Source: Rhabdophis nuchalis
Taxonomy: Eukaryota; Chordata; Lepidosauria; Squamata; Natricidae
Direction: 5' to 3'
NCBI GenBank assembly: GCA_039707465.1
Contig: CM077652.1
Span: 40,362,118 to 40,426,117 of the forward strand
Length of the DNA: 64,000 nt
Part shown: in pieces, positions 24,701 through 36,720 of the stretch
Layout: each line of letters opens with the position of its first letter
How positions within the stretch are numbered: position 1 is the stretch's first letter
Translations under genes and position numbers: made by a program
The notes under the pieces: model-generated
Told to the model about the DNA's origin: nothing
Seen by the model: the letters and a program-made list of their open reading frames with translations, nothing else
Databases searched by the model: none

Positions 24701-27700
24701 TGGTTGATCGGAGCTTTCCCTGAGAAGTTACAGCAAAGCTTATCTCAGAATTGGCAAAAGAACTCAGTTTAGCCAGGAACTGCAAATTTGGATGCAGAGC
24801 TCAAATTCGTACGAGAAATACATATTAGATGCTATCTGGGATGCAGAAGCCGAGAAACAAGTCGATTGGTTGATCGGAGCTTTCCCTGAGAAGTTACAGC
24901 CAAGCGTATCTCAGAATTGGCAAAAGAACTCAGTTTAGCCATGAACTGCAAATTTGGATGCAGAGCTCAAATTCGAACGAGAAACACATATTGGATGGTA
25001 TCTGGGATGCAGAAGCCGAAAAACAAGTCGAAAGGTTGATCGGAGCTTTCCCTGAGAAGTTACAGCAAAGCGTATCTCAGAATTGGCAAAAGAACTCAGT
25101 TTAGCCAGGAACTGCAAATTTGGATCCAGAGCTCAAATTCGAACGAGAAACACATATTTGATGGTATCTGGGATGCAGAAGCCGAAAAACAAGTCGATTG
25201 GTTGATCGGAGCTTTCCCTGAGAAGTTACAGCAAAGCTTATCTCAGAATTGGCAAAAGAACTCTGTTTAGCCAGGAACTGCAAATTTGGATGCAGAGCTC
25301 AAATTCGTATGAGAAATACATATTAGATGGTATCTGGGATGCAGAAGCCGAGAAACAAGTCGATTGGTTGATCGGAGCTTTCCCTGAGAAGTTACAGCCA
25401 AGCGTATCTCAGAATTGACAAAAGAACTCAGTTTAGCCAGGAACTGCAAATTTGGATCCAGAGCTCAAATTTGAACGAGAAACACATATTGGATGGTATC
25501 TGGGATGCAGAAGCCGAAAAACAAGTCGATTGGTTGATCGGAGCTTTCCCTGAGAAGTTACAGCAAAGCGTATCTCAGAATTGGCAAAAGAACTCAGTTT
25601 AGCCATGAACTGCAAATTTGGATGCAGAGCTCAAATTCGAACGAGAAACACATATTGGATGGTATCTGGGATGCAGAAGCCGAAAAACAAGTCGAAAGGT
25701 TGATCGGAGCTTTCCCTGAGAAGTTACAGCAAAGCGTATCTCAGAATTGGCAAAAGAACTCAGTTTAGCCATGAACTGCAAATTTGGATGCAGAGCTCAA
25801 ATTCGAACGAGAAACACATATTGGATGGTATCTGGGATGCAGAAGCCGAAAAACAAGTCGAAAGGTTGATCGGAGCTTTCCCTGAGAAGTTACAGCAAAG
25901 CGTATCTCAGAATTGGCAAAAGAAATCAGTTTAGCCAGGAACTGCAAATTTGGATCCAGAGCTCAAATTCGAACGAGAAACACATATTTGATGGTATCTG
26001 GGATGCAGAAGCCGAAAAACAAGTCGATTGGTTGATCGGAGCTTTCCCTGAGAAGTTACAGCAAAGCTTATCTCAGAATTGGCAAAAGAACTCTGTTTAG
26101 CCAGGAACTGCAAATTTGGATGCAGAGCTCAAATTCGTATGAGAAATACATATTAGATGGTATCTGGGATGCAGAAGCCGAGAAACAAGTCGATTGGTTG
26201 ATCGGAGCTTTCCCTGAGAAGTTACAGCCAAGCGTATCTCAGAATTGACAAAAGAACTCAGTTTAGCCAGGAACTGCAAATTTGGATCCAGAGCTCAAAT
26301 TTGAACGAGAAACACATATTGGATGGTATCTGGGATGCAGAAGCCGAAAAACAAGTCGATTGGTTGATCGGAGCTTTCCCTGAGAAGTTACAGCAAAGCG
26401 TATCTCAGAATTGGCAAAAGAACTCAGTTTAGCCATGAACTGCAAATTTGGATGCAGAGCTCAAATTCGAACGAGAAACACATATTGGATGGTATCTGGG
26501 ATGCAGAAGCCGAAAAACAAGTCGAAAGGTTGATCGGAGCTTTCCCTGAGAAGTTACAGCAAAGCGTATCTCAGAATTGGCAAAAGAACTCAGTTTAGCC
26601 AGGTACTACAAATTTGGATGCAGAGCTCAAATTCGAACGAGAAACACATATTGGATGGTATCTGGGATGCAGAAGCCGAAAAACAAGTCGATTGGTTGAT
26701 CAGAGCTTTCCCTGAGAAGTTACAGCAAAGCGTATCTCAGAATTGACAAAAGAACTCAGTTTAGCCAGGAACTGCAAATTTGGATCCAGAGCTCAAATTC
26801 GAACGAGAAACACATATTTGATGGTATCTGGGATGCAGAAGCCGAAAAACAAGTCGATTGGTTGATCGGAGCTTTCCCTGAGAAGTTACAGCAAAGCTTA
26901 TCTCAGAATTGGCAAAAGAACTCAGTTTAGCCAGGAACTGCAAATTTGGATGCAGAGCTCAAATTCGTACAAGAAATACATATTAGATGGTATCTGGGAT
27001 GCAGAAGCCGAGAAACAAGTCGATTGGTTGATCGGAGCTTTCCCTGAGAAGTTACAGCCAAGCGTATCTCAGAATTGGCAAAAGAACTCAGTTTAGCCAT
27101 GAACTGCAAATTTGGATGCAGAGCTCAAATTCGAACGAGAAACACATATTGGATGGTATCTGGGATGCAGAAGCCGAAAAACAAGTCGAAAGGTTGATCG
27201 GAGCTTTCCCTGAGAAGTTACAGCAAAGCATATCTCAGAATTGGCAAAAGAACTCAGTTTAGCCAGGAACTGCAAATTTGGATCCAGAGCTCAAATTCGA
27301 ACGAGAAACACATATTTGATGGTATCTGGGATGCAGAAGCCAAAAAACAAGTCGATTGGTTCATCGGAGCTTTCCCTGAGAAGTTACAGCAAAGCTTATC
27401 TCAGAATTGGCAAAAGAACTCTGTTTAGCCAGGAACTGCAAATTTGGATGCAGAGCTCAAATTCGTATGAGAAATACATATTAGATGGTATCTGGGATGC
27501 AGAAGCCGAGAAACAAGTCGATTGGTTGATCGGAGCTTTCCCTGAGAAGTTACAGCCAAGCGTATCTCAGAATTGACAAAAGAACTCAGTTTAGCCAGGA
27601 ACTGCAAATTTGGATCCAGAGCTCAAATTTGAACGAGAAACACATATTGGATGGTATCTGGGATGCAGAAGCCGAAAAACAAGTCGATTGGTTGATCGGA

Positions 27701-29084
27701 GCTTTCCCTGAGAAGTTACAGCAAAGCATATCTCAGAATTGGCAAAAGAACTCAGTTTAGCCAGGAACTGCAAATTTGGATGCAGAGCTCAAATTCGTAC
27801 GAGAAATACATATTGGATGGTATCTGGGATGCAGAAGCCGAGAAACAAGTCGATTGGTTGATCGGAGATTTCCCTGAGAAGTTACAGCCAAGCGTATCTC
27901 AGAATTGACAAAAGAACTCAGTTTAGCCAGGAACTGCAAATTTCGATCCAGAGCTCAAATTCGTACGAGAAATACATATTGGATGGTATCTGGGATGCAG
28001 AAGCCGAGAAACAAGTCGATTGGTTGATCGGAGATTTCCCTGAGAAGTTACAGCAAAGCGTATCTCAGAATTGGCAAAAGAACTCAGTTTAGCCATGAAC
28101 TGCAAATTTGGATGCAGAGCTCAAATTCGAACGAGAAACACATATTGGATGGTATCTGGGATGCAGAAGCCGAAAAACAAGTCGATTGGTTGATCTGAGC
28201 TTTCCCTGAGAAGTTACAGCAAAGCGTATCTCAGAATTGGCAAAAGAACTCAGTTTAGCCAGGAACTGCAAATTTGGATGCAGAGCTCAAATTCGAACGA
28301 GAAACACATATTGGATGGTATCTGGGATGCAGAAGCCGAAAAACAAGTCGATTGGTTGATCGGAGCTTTCCCTGAGAAGTTACAGCAAAGCGTATCTCAG
28401 AATTGGCAAAAGAACTCAGTTTAGCCATGAACTGCAAATTTGGATGCAGAGCTCAAATTCGAACGAGAAACACATATTGGATGGTATCTGGGATGCAGAA
28501 GCCGAAAAACAAGTCGATTGGTTGATCTGAGCTTTCCCTGAGAAGTTACAGCCAAGCGTATCTCAGAATTGACAAAAGAACTCAGTTTAGCCAGGAACTG
28601 CAAATTTGGATCCAGAGCTCAAATTCGAACGAGAAACACATATTTGATGGTATCTGGGATGCAGAAGCCGAAAAACAAGTCGATTGGTTGATCGGAGCTT
28701 TCCCTGAGAAGTTACAGCAAAGCTTATCTCAGAATTGGCAAAAGAACTCAGTTTAGCCAGGAACTGCAAATTTGGATGCAGAGCTCAAATTCGTACGAGA
28801 AATACATATTAGATGCTATCTGGGATGCAGAAGCCGAGAAACAAGTCGATTGGTTGATCGGAGCTTTCCCTGAGAAGTTACAGCCAAGTGTATCTCAGAA
28901 TTGGCAAAAGAATTCAGTTTAGCCATGAACTGCAAATTTGGATGCAGAGCTCAAATTCGAACGAGAAACACATATTGGATGGTATCTGGGATGCAGAAGC
29001 CGAAAAACAAGTCGATTGGTTGATCTGAGCTTTCCCTGAGAAGTTACAGCCAAGCGTATCTCAGAATTGACAAAAGAACTCAGT
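21781..29084. repeat. 39-monomer HOR, copy 2, expanded to 44 monomers
   Basis: This is the tandem partner of 15307-21780, lengthened by an 830-bp insertion near 25101-25930. After the insertion the shared order resumes: the CGTACAAG monomers (19623, 26927), AAAGCATATC (19789, 27093), CCAAAAAAC (20037, 27341), and TTTCGATCC with GGAGATTT (20619, 27923). Both copies also share the GCCAAGTGTATC and AAGAATTCAG pair (about 21595 and 28890). Private to copy 2 is TTCATCGG at 27362. Private to copy 1 is GCTCCAATTCG near 20653. Confidence 0.83.
25101..26594. repeat. 5-monomer tandem duplication (830 bp) inside copy 2
   Basis: Monomers 25101, 25267, 25433 and 25599 recur at 25931, 26097, 26263 and 26429. 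The fifth, 25765, ends in AAGAAATCAG (C161A) and sits at the junction. It is the first C161A monomer in the window. The same C161A monomer later appears at 30413, 34397, 38381, 40871, 42199, 46017 and 51661, so this local event was itself copied many times. Confidence 0.8.
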
Positions 29085-29416
29085 TTAGCCAGGAACTGCA
29101 AATTTGGATCCAGAGCTCAAATTCGAACGAGAAACACATATTTGATGGTATCTGGGATGCAGAAGCCGAAAAACAAGTCGATTGGTTGATCGGAGCTTTC
29201 CCTGAGAAGTTACAGCAAAGCTTATCTCAGAATTGGCAAAAGAACTCAGTTTAGCCAGGAACTGCAAATTTGGATGCAGAGCTCAAATTCGTACGAGAAA
29301 TACATATTAGATGCTATCTGGGATGCAGAAGCCGAGAAACAAGTCGATTGGTTGATCGGAGCTTTCCCTGAGAAGTTACAGCCAAGCGTATCTCAGAATT
29401 GGCAAAAGAACTCAGT
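28421..29416. repeat. Trimer duplication (498 bp)
   Basis: Monomers 28421, 28587 and 28753 repeat as 28919, 29085 and 29251. The order is CCATG with GATCTGAGC and GCCAAGCG, then GGATCC with G59T and AAAGCTTATC, then CGTACGAG with GATGCTATC. The first third-monomer ends with AAGTGTATC and AATTCAG; the second has the ordinary AAGCGTATC and CTCAG. Confidence 0.78.
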
Positions 29417-29582
29417 TTAGCCAGGAACTGCAAATTTGGATGCAGAGCTCAAATTCGAACGAGAAACACATATTGGATGGTATCTGGGATGCAGAAGCCG
29501 AAAAACAAGTCGATTGGTTGATCTGAGCTTTCCCTGAGAAGTTACAGCAAAGCGTATCTCAGAATTGGCAAAAGAACTCAGT

Positions 29583-29748
29583 TTAGCCAGGAACTGCAAA
29601 TTTGGATGCAGAGCTCAAATTCGAACGAGAAACACATATTGGATGGTATCTGGGATGCAGAAGCCGAAAAACAAGTCGATTGGTTGATCGGAGCTTTCCC
29701 TGAGAAGTTACAGCAAAGCGTATCTCAGAATTGGCAAAAGAACTCAGT
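29583..29748. repeat. Reference (near-consensus) monomer
   Basis: This copy carries the majority state at the recurrent variable sites: G8, A10, G14, G26, A42, C51, G59, G64, A86, T98T99, G108G109, A133, G138, G152 and A164. It contains six CpG dinucleotides (p40, p44, p83, p95, p107, p137), a GAGCTC palindrome at p30-35, a TTCGAA palindrome at p38-43 and two copies of GGATGCAGA (p22 and p71, 49 bp apart). It is given as the coordinate frame for all other entries; it is not a distinct element. Confidence 0.9.
29700..29728. other. Conserved 6-bp dyad with 17-bp loop (one per monomer)
   Basis: CTGAGA at p118-123 and TCTCAG at p141-146 are perfect inverted repeats separated by 17 bp. They are shown here in the reference monomer and recur in nearly all 385 units. 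Rare copies break one arm, for example TCTCCG around 57271 and 58774 and TCTCAA around 57613, 59107 and 61267. The left arm and the bases before it (p113-132) are among the least variable parts of the unit. Short dyads have been proposed to matter in centromeres lacking CENP-B boxes. Whether this one folds or binds a protein is unknown. Confidence 0.6.
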
Positions 29749-32700
29749 TTAGCCAGGAACTGCAAATTTGGATGCAGAGCTCAAATTCGAACGAGAAACA
29801 CATATTGGATGGTATCTGGGATGCAGAAGCCGAAAAACAAGTCGATTGGTTGATCTGAGCTTTCCCTGAGAAGTTACAGCCAAGCGTATCTCAGAATTGA
29901 CAAAAGAACTCAGTTTAGCCAGGAACTGCAAATTTGGATCCAGAGCTCAAATTCGAACGAGAAACACATATTTGATGGTATCTGGGATGCAGAAGCCGAA
30001 AAACAAGTCGATTGGTTGATCGGAGCTTTCCCTGAGAAGTTACAGCAAAGCTTATCTCAGAATTGGCAAAAGAACTCAGTTTAGCCAGGAACTGCAAATT
30101 TGGATGCAGAGCTCAAATTCGTACGAGAAATACATATTAGATGCTATCTGGGATGCAGAAGCCGAGAAACAAGTCGATTGGTTGATCGGAGCTTTCCCTG
30201 AGAAGTTACAGCCAAGCGTATCTCAGAATTGGCAAAAGAACTCAGTTTAGCCATGAACTGCAAATTTGGATGCAGAGCTCAAATTCGAACGAGAAACACA
30301 TATTGGATGGTATCTGGGATGCAGAAGCCGAAAAACAAGTCGAAAGGTTGATCGGAGCTTTCCCTGAGAAGTTACAGCAAAGCGTATCTCAGAATTGGCA
30401 AAAGAACTCAGTTTAGCCATGAACTGCAAATTTGGATGCAGAGCTCAAATTCGAACGAGAAACACATATTGGATGGTATCTGGGATGCAGAAGCCGAAAA
30501 ACAAGTCGAAAGGTTGATCGGAGCTTTCCCTGAGAAGTTACAGCAAAGCGTATCTCAGAATTGGCAAAAGAAATCAGTTTAGCCAGGAACTGCAAATTTG
30601 GATCCAGAGCTCAAATTCGAACGAGAAACACATATTTGATGGTATCTGGGATGCAGAAGCCGAAAAACAAGTCGATTGGTTGATCGGAGCTTTCCCTGAG
30701 AAGTTACAGCAAAGCTTATCTCAGAATTGGCAAAAGAACTCTGTTTAGCCAGGAACTGCAAATTTGGATGCAGAGCTCAAATTCGTATGAGAAATACATA
30801 TTAGTTGGTATCTGGGATGCAGAAGCCGAGAAACAAGTCGATTGGTTGATCGGAGCTTTCCCTGAGAAGTTACAGCCAAGCGTATCTCAGAATTGACAAA
30901 AGAACTCAGTTTAGCCAGGAACTGCAAATTTGGATCCAGAGCTCAAATTTGAACGAGAAACACATATTGGATGGTATCTGGGATGCAGAAGCCGAAAAAC
31001 AAGTCGATTGGTTGATCGGAGCTTTCCCTGAGAAGTTACAGCAAAGCGTATCTCAGAATTGGCAAAAGAACTCAGTTTAGCCAGGAACTGCAAATTTGGA
31101 TGCAGAGCTCAAATTCGAACGAGAAACACATATTGGATGGTATCTGGGATGCAGAAGCCGAAAAACAAGTCGAAAGGTTGATCGGAGCTTTCCCTGAGAA
31201 GTTACAGCAAAGCGTATCTCAGAATTGGCAAAAGAACTCAGTTTAGCCAGGTACTACAAATTTGGATGCAGAGCTCAAATTCGAACGAGAAACACATATT
31301 GGATGGTATCTGGGATGCAGAAGCCGAAAAACAAGTCGATTGGTTGATCAGAGCTTTCCCTGAGAAGTTACAGCAAAGCGTATCTCAGAATTGACAAAAG
31401 AACTCAGTTTAGCCAGGAACTGCAAATTTGGATCCAGAGCTCAAATTCGAACGAGAAACACATATTTGATGGTATCTGGGATGCAGAAGCCGAAAAACAA
31501 GTCGATTGGTTGATCGGAGCTTTCCCTGAGAAGTTACAGCAAAGCTTATCTCAGAATTGGCAAAAGAACTCAGTTTAGCCAGGAACTGCAAATTTGGATG
31601 CAGAGCTCAAATTCGTACAAGAAATACATATTAGATGGTATCTGGGATGCAGAAGCCGAGAAACAAGTCGATTGGTTGATCGGAGCTTTCCCTGAGAAGT
31701 TACAGCCAAGCGTATCTCAGAATTGGCAAAAGAACTCAGTTTAGCCATGAACTGCAAATTTGGATGCAGAGCTCAAATTCGAACGAGAAACACATATTGG
31801 ATGGTATCTGGGATGCAGAAGCCGAAAAACAAGTCGAAAGGTTGATCGGAGCTTTCCCTGAGAAGTTACAGCAAAGCATATCTCAGAATTGGCAAAAGAA
31901 CTCAGTTTAGCCAGGAACTGCAAATTTGGATCCAGAGCTCAAATTCGAACGAGAAACACATATTTGATGGTATCTGGGATGCAGAAGCCGAAAAACAAGT
32001 CGATTGGTTGATCGGAGCTTTCCCTGAGAAGTTACAGCAAAGCTTATCTCAGAATTGGCAAAAGAACTCTGTTTAGCCAGGAACTGCAAATTTGGATGCA
32101 GAGCTCAAATTCGTATGAGAAATACATATTAGATGGTATCTGGGATGCAGAAGCCGAGAAACAAGTCGATTGGTTGATCGGAGCTTTCCCTGAGAAGTTA
32201 CAGCCAAGCGTATCTCAGAATTGACAAAAGAACTCAGTTTAGCCAGGAACTGCAAATTTGGATCCAGAGCTCAAATTTGAACGAGAAACACATATTGGAT
32301 GGTATCTGGGATGCAGAAGCCGAAAAACAAGTCGATTGGTTGATCTGAGCTTTCCCTGAGAAGTTACAGCAAAGCATATCTCAGAATTGGCAAAAGAACT
32401 CAGTTTAGCCAGGAACTGCAAATTTGGATGCAGAGCTCAAATTCGTACGAGAAATACATATTGGATGGTATCTGGGATGCAGAAGCCGAGAAACAAGTCG
32501 ATTGGTTGATCGGAGATTTCCCTGAGAAGTTACAGCCAAGCGTATCTCAGAATTGACAAAAGAACTCCCTTTAGCCAGGAACTGCAAATTTCGATCCAGA
32601 GCTCAAATTCGTACGAGAAATACATATTGGATGGTATCTGGGATGCAGAAGCCGAGAAACAAGTCGATTGGTTGATCGGAGATTTCCCTGAGAAGTTACA

Positions 32701-35700
32701 GCAAAGCGTATCTCAGAATTGGCAAAAGAACTCAGTTTAGCCATGAACTGCAAATTTGGATGCAGAGCTCAAATTCGAACGAGAAACACATATTGGATGG
32801 TATCTGGGATGCAGAAGCCGAAAAACAAGTCGATTGGTTGATCTGAGCTTTCCCTGAGAAGTTACAGCAAAGCGTATCTCAGAATTGGCAAAAGAACTCA
32901 GTTTAGCCAGGAACTGCAAATTTGGATGCAGAGCTCAAATTCGAACGAGAAACACATATTGGATGGTATCTGGGATGCAGAAGCCGAAAAACAAGTCGAT
33001 TGGTTGATCGGAGCTTTCCCTGAGAAGTTACAGCAAAGCGTATCTCAGAATTGGCAAAAGAACTCAGTTTAGCCATGAACTGCAAATTTGGATGCAGAGC
33101 TCAAATTCGAACGAGAAACACATATTGGATGGTATCTGGGATGCAGAAGCCGAAAAACAAGTCGATTGGTTGATCTGAGCTTTCCCTGAGAAGTTACAGC
33201 CAAGCGTATCTCAGAATTGACAAAAGAACTCAGTTTAGCCAGGAACTGCAAATTTGGATCCAGAGCTCAAATTCGAACGAGAAACACATATTTGATGGTA
33301 TCTGGGATGCAGAAGCCGAAAAACAAGTCGATTGGTTGATCGGAGCTTTCCCTGAGAAGTTACAGCAAAGCTTATCTCAGAATTGGCAAAAGAACTCAGT
33401 TTAGCCAGGAACTGCAAATTTGGATGCAGAGCTCAAATTCGTACGAGAAATACATATTAGATGCTATCTGGGATGCAGAAGCCGAGAAACAAGTCGATTG
33501 GTTGATCGGAGCTTTCCCTGAGAAGTTACAGCCAAGCGTATCTCAGAATTGGCAAAAGAACTCAGTTTAGCCATGAACTGCAAATTTGGATGCAGAGCTC
33601 AAATTCGAACGAGAAACACATATTGGATGGTATCTGGGATGCAGAAGCCGAAAAACAAGTCGAAAGGTTGATCGGAGCTTTCCCTGAGAAGTTACAGCAA
33701 AGCGTATCTCAGAATTGGCAAAAGAACTCAGTTTAGCCAGGAACTGCAAATTTGGATCCAGAGCTCAAATTCGAACGAGAAACACATATTTGATGGTATC
33801 TGGGATGCAGAAGCCGAAAAACAAGTCTATTGGTTGATCGGAGCTTTCCCTGAGAAGTTACAGCAAAGCTTATCTCAGAATTGGCAAAAGAACTCTGTTT
33901 AGCCAGGAACTGCAAATTTGGATGCAGAGCTCAAATTCGTATGAGAAATACATATTAGATGGTATCTGGGATGCAGAAGCCGAGAAACAAGTCGATTGGT
34001 TGATCGGAGCTTTCCCTGAGAAGTTACAGCCAAGCGTATCTCAGAATTGACAAAAGAACTCAGTTTAGCCAGGAACTGCAAATTTGGATCCAGAGCTCAA
34101 ATTTGAACGAGAAACACATATTGGATGGTATCTGGGATGCAGAAGCCGAAAAACAAGTCGATTGGTTGATCGGAGCTTTCCCTGAGAAGTTACAGCAAAG
34201 CGTATCTCAGAATTGGCAAAAGAACTCAGTTTAGCCATGAACTGCAAATTTGGATGCAGAGCTCAAATTCGAACGAGAAACACATATTGGATGGTATCTG
34301 GGATGCAGAAGCCGAAAAACAAGTCGAAAGGTTGATCGGAGCTTTCCCTGAGAAGTTACAGCAAAGCGTATCTCAGAATTGGCAAAAGAACTCAGTTTAG
34401 CCATGAACTGCAAATTTGGATGCAGAGCTCAAATTCGAACGAGAAACACATATTGGATGGTATCTGGGATGCAGAAGCCGAAAAACAAGTCGAAAGGTTG
34501 ATCGGAGCTTTCCCTGAGAAGTTACAGCAAAGCGTATCTCAGAATTGGCAAAAGAAATCAGTTTAGCCAGGAACTGCAAATTTGGATCCAGAGCTCAAAT
34601 TCGAACGAGAAACACATATTTGATGGTATCTGGGATGCAGAAGCCGAAAAACAAGTCGATTGGTTGATCGGAGCTTTCCCTGAGAAGTTACAGCAAAGCT
34701 TATCTCAGAATTGGCAAAAGAACTCTGTTTAGCCAGGAACTGCAAATTTGGATGCAGAGCTCAAATTCGTATGAGAAATACATATTAGATGGTATCTGGG
34801 ATGCAGAAGCCGAGAAACAAGTCGATTGGTTGATCGGAGCTTTCCCTGAGAAGTTACAGCCAAGCGTATCTCAGAATTGACAAAAGAACTCAGTTTAGCC
34901 AGGAACTGCAAATTTGGATCCAGAGCTCAAATTTGAACGAGAAACACATATTGGATGGTATCTGGGATGCAGAAGCCGAAAAACAAGTCGATTGGTTGAT
35001 CGGAGCTTTCCCTGAGAAGTTACAGCAAAGCGTATCTCAGAATTGGCAAAAGAACTCAGTTTAGCCATGAACTGCAAATTTGGATGCAGAGCTCAAATTC
35101 GAACGAGAAACACATATTGGATGGTATCTGGGATGCAGAAGCCGAAAAACAAGTTGAAAGGTTGATCGGAGCTTTCCCTGAGAAGTTACAGCAAAGCGTA
35201 TCTCAGAATTGGCAAAAGAACTCAGTTTAGCCAGGTACTACAAATTTGGATGCAGAGCTCAAATTCGAACGAGAAACACATATTGGATGGTATCTGGGAT
35301 GCAGAAGCCGAAAAACAAGTCGATTGGTTGATCAGAGCTTTCCCTGAGAAGTTACAGCAAAGCGTATCTCAGAATTGACAAAAGAACTCAGTTTAGCCAG
35401 GAACTGCAAATTTGGATCCAGAGCTCAAATTCGAACGAGAAACACATATTTGATGGTATCTGGGATGCAGAAGCCGAAAAACAAGTCGATTGGTTGATCG
35501 GAGCTTTCCCTGAGAAGTTACAGCAAAGCTTATCTCAGAATTGGCAAAAGAACTCAGTTTAGCCAGGAACTGCAAATTTGGATGCAGAGCTCAAATTCGT
35601 ACAAGAAATACATATTAGATGGTATCTGGGATGCAGAAGCCGAGAAACAAGTCGATTGGTTGATCGGAGCTTTCCCTGAGAAGTTACAGCCAAGCGTATC

Positions 35701-35724
35701 TCAGAATTGGCAAAAGAACTCAGT

Positions 35725-36720
35725 TTAGCCATGAACTGCAAATTTGGATGCAGAGCTCAAATTCGAACGAGAAACACATATTGGATGGTATCTGGGATGC
35801 AGAAGCCGAAAAACAAGTCGATTGGTTGATCGGAGCTTTCCCTGAGAAGTTACAGCCAAGCGTATCTCAGAATTGGCAAAAGAACTCAGTTTAGCCATGA
35901 ACTGCAAATTTGGATGCAGAGCTCAAATTCGAACGAGAAACACATATTGGATGGTATCTGGGATGCAGAAGCCGAGAAACAAGTCGATTGGTTGATCGGA
36001 GCTTTCCCTGAGAAGTTACAGCCAAGCGTATCTCAGAATTGACAAAAGAACTCAGTTTAGCCAGGAACTGCAAATTTGGATCCAGAGCTCAAATTTGAAC
36101 GAGAAACACATATTGGATGGTATCTGGGATGCAGAAGCCGAAAAACAAGTCGATTGGTTGATCGGAGCTTTCCCTGAGAAGTTACAGCAAAGCATATCTC
36201 AGAATTGGCAAAAGAACTCAGTTTAGCCAGGAACTGCAAATTTGGATGCAGAGCTCAAATTCGTACGAGAAATACATATTGGATGGTATCTGGGATGCAG
36301 AAGCCGAGAAACAAGTCGATTGGTTGATCGGAGATTTCCCTGAGAAGTTACAGCCAAGCGTATCTCAGAATTGACAAAAGAACTCAGTTTAGCCAGGAAC
36401 TGCAAATTTCGATCCAGAGCTCAAATTCGAACGAGAAACACATATTGGATGGTATCTGGGATGCAGAAGCCGAAAAACAAGTCGATTGGTTGATCTGAGC
36501 TTTCCCTGAGAAGTTACAGCAAAGCATATCTCAGAATTGGCAAAAGAACTCAGTTTAGCCAGGAACTGCAAATTTGGATGCAGAGCTCAAATTCGTACGA
36601 GAAATACATATTGGATGGTATCTGGGATGCAGAAGCCGAGAAACAAGTCGATTGGTTGATCGGAGATTTCCCTGAGAAGTTACAGCCAAGCGTATCTCAG
36701 AATTGACAAAAGAACTCAGT
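35725..36720. repeat. Scrambled junction with recombinant monomers
   Basis: Monomer 35891 has the ordinary left half (CCATG, CGAACGAG, ACACAT, TTGGATGG) and the right half of the linked haplotype (CCGAGAAAC, GCCAAGCG, TTGAC). Monomer 36389 joins a TTTCGATCC start to an ordinary CGAACGAG and CCGAAAAAC remainder. Monomers 36223 and 36555 (CGTACGAG, GGAGATTT) are near-identical neighbours two units apart. This is where the third copy of the long HOR stops matching its relatives. Confidence 0.7.

Larger units (their letters stand above)
29417..35821. repeat. Third, rearranged copy of the 15-29 kb HOR family
   Basis: From 29417 to 30246 the monomers follow 24105-24934. From 30247 to about 33550 they follow 25599 to about 28880 at an offset of 28 units. 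From 33567 to about 35740 they follow 24935 to about 27109 at 52 units. Private changes include TTAGTTGG near 30804, CTCCCT at 32568 and AGTCTATTGG near 33828. The segment from about 32006 to 35821 has a further near-identical copy at 43626-47441, 70 units away. Confidence 0.75.

Noticed and set aside
27241..27576. 111-codon plus-strand frame as a gene
   Set aside because: It is opened by a single private base change at 27362, starts with TTG, and lies wholly within ordinary monomers.
29617..29634. CENP-B box-like motif at TTCGAACGAGAAACAC
   Set aside because: It matches TTCG plus the A five bases on, but the required CGGG half is AACA. Key CENP-B contacts are missing, so I do not call a CENP-B box.
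29700..29728. Rho-independent terminator or riboswitch from the CTGAGA/TCTCAG dyad
   Set aside because: The stem is only 6 bp with a 17-bp loop, no T tract follows, and the context is a eukaryotic satellite.
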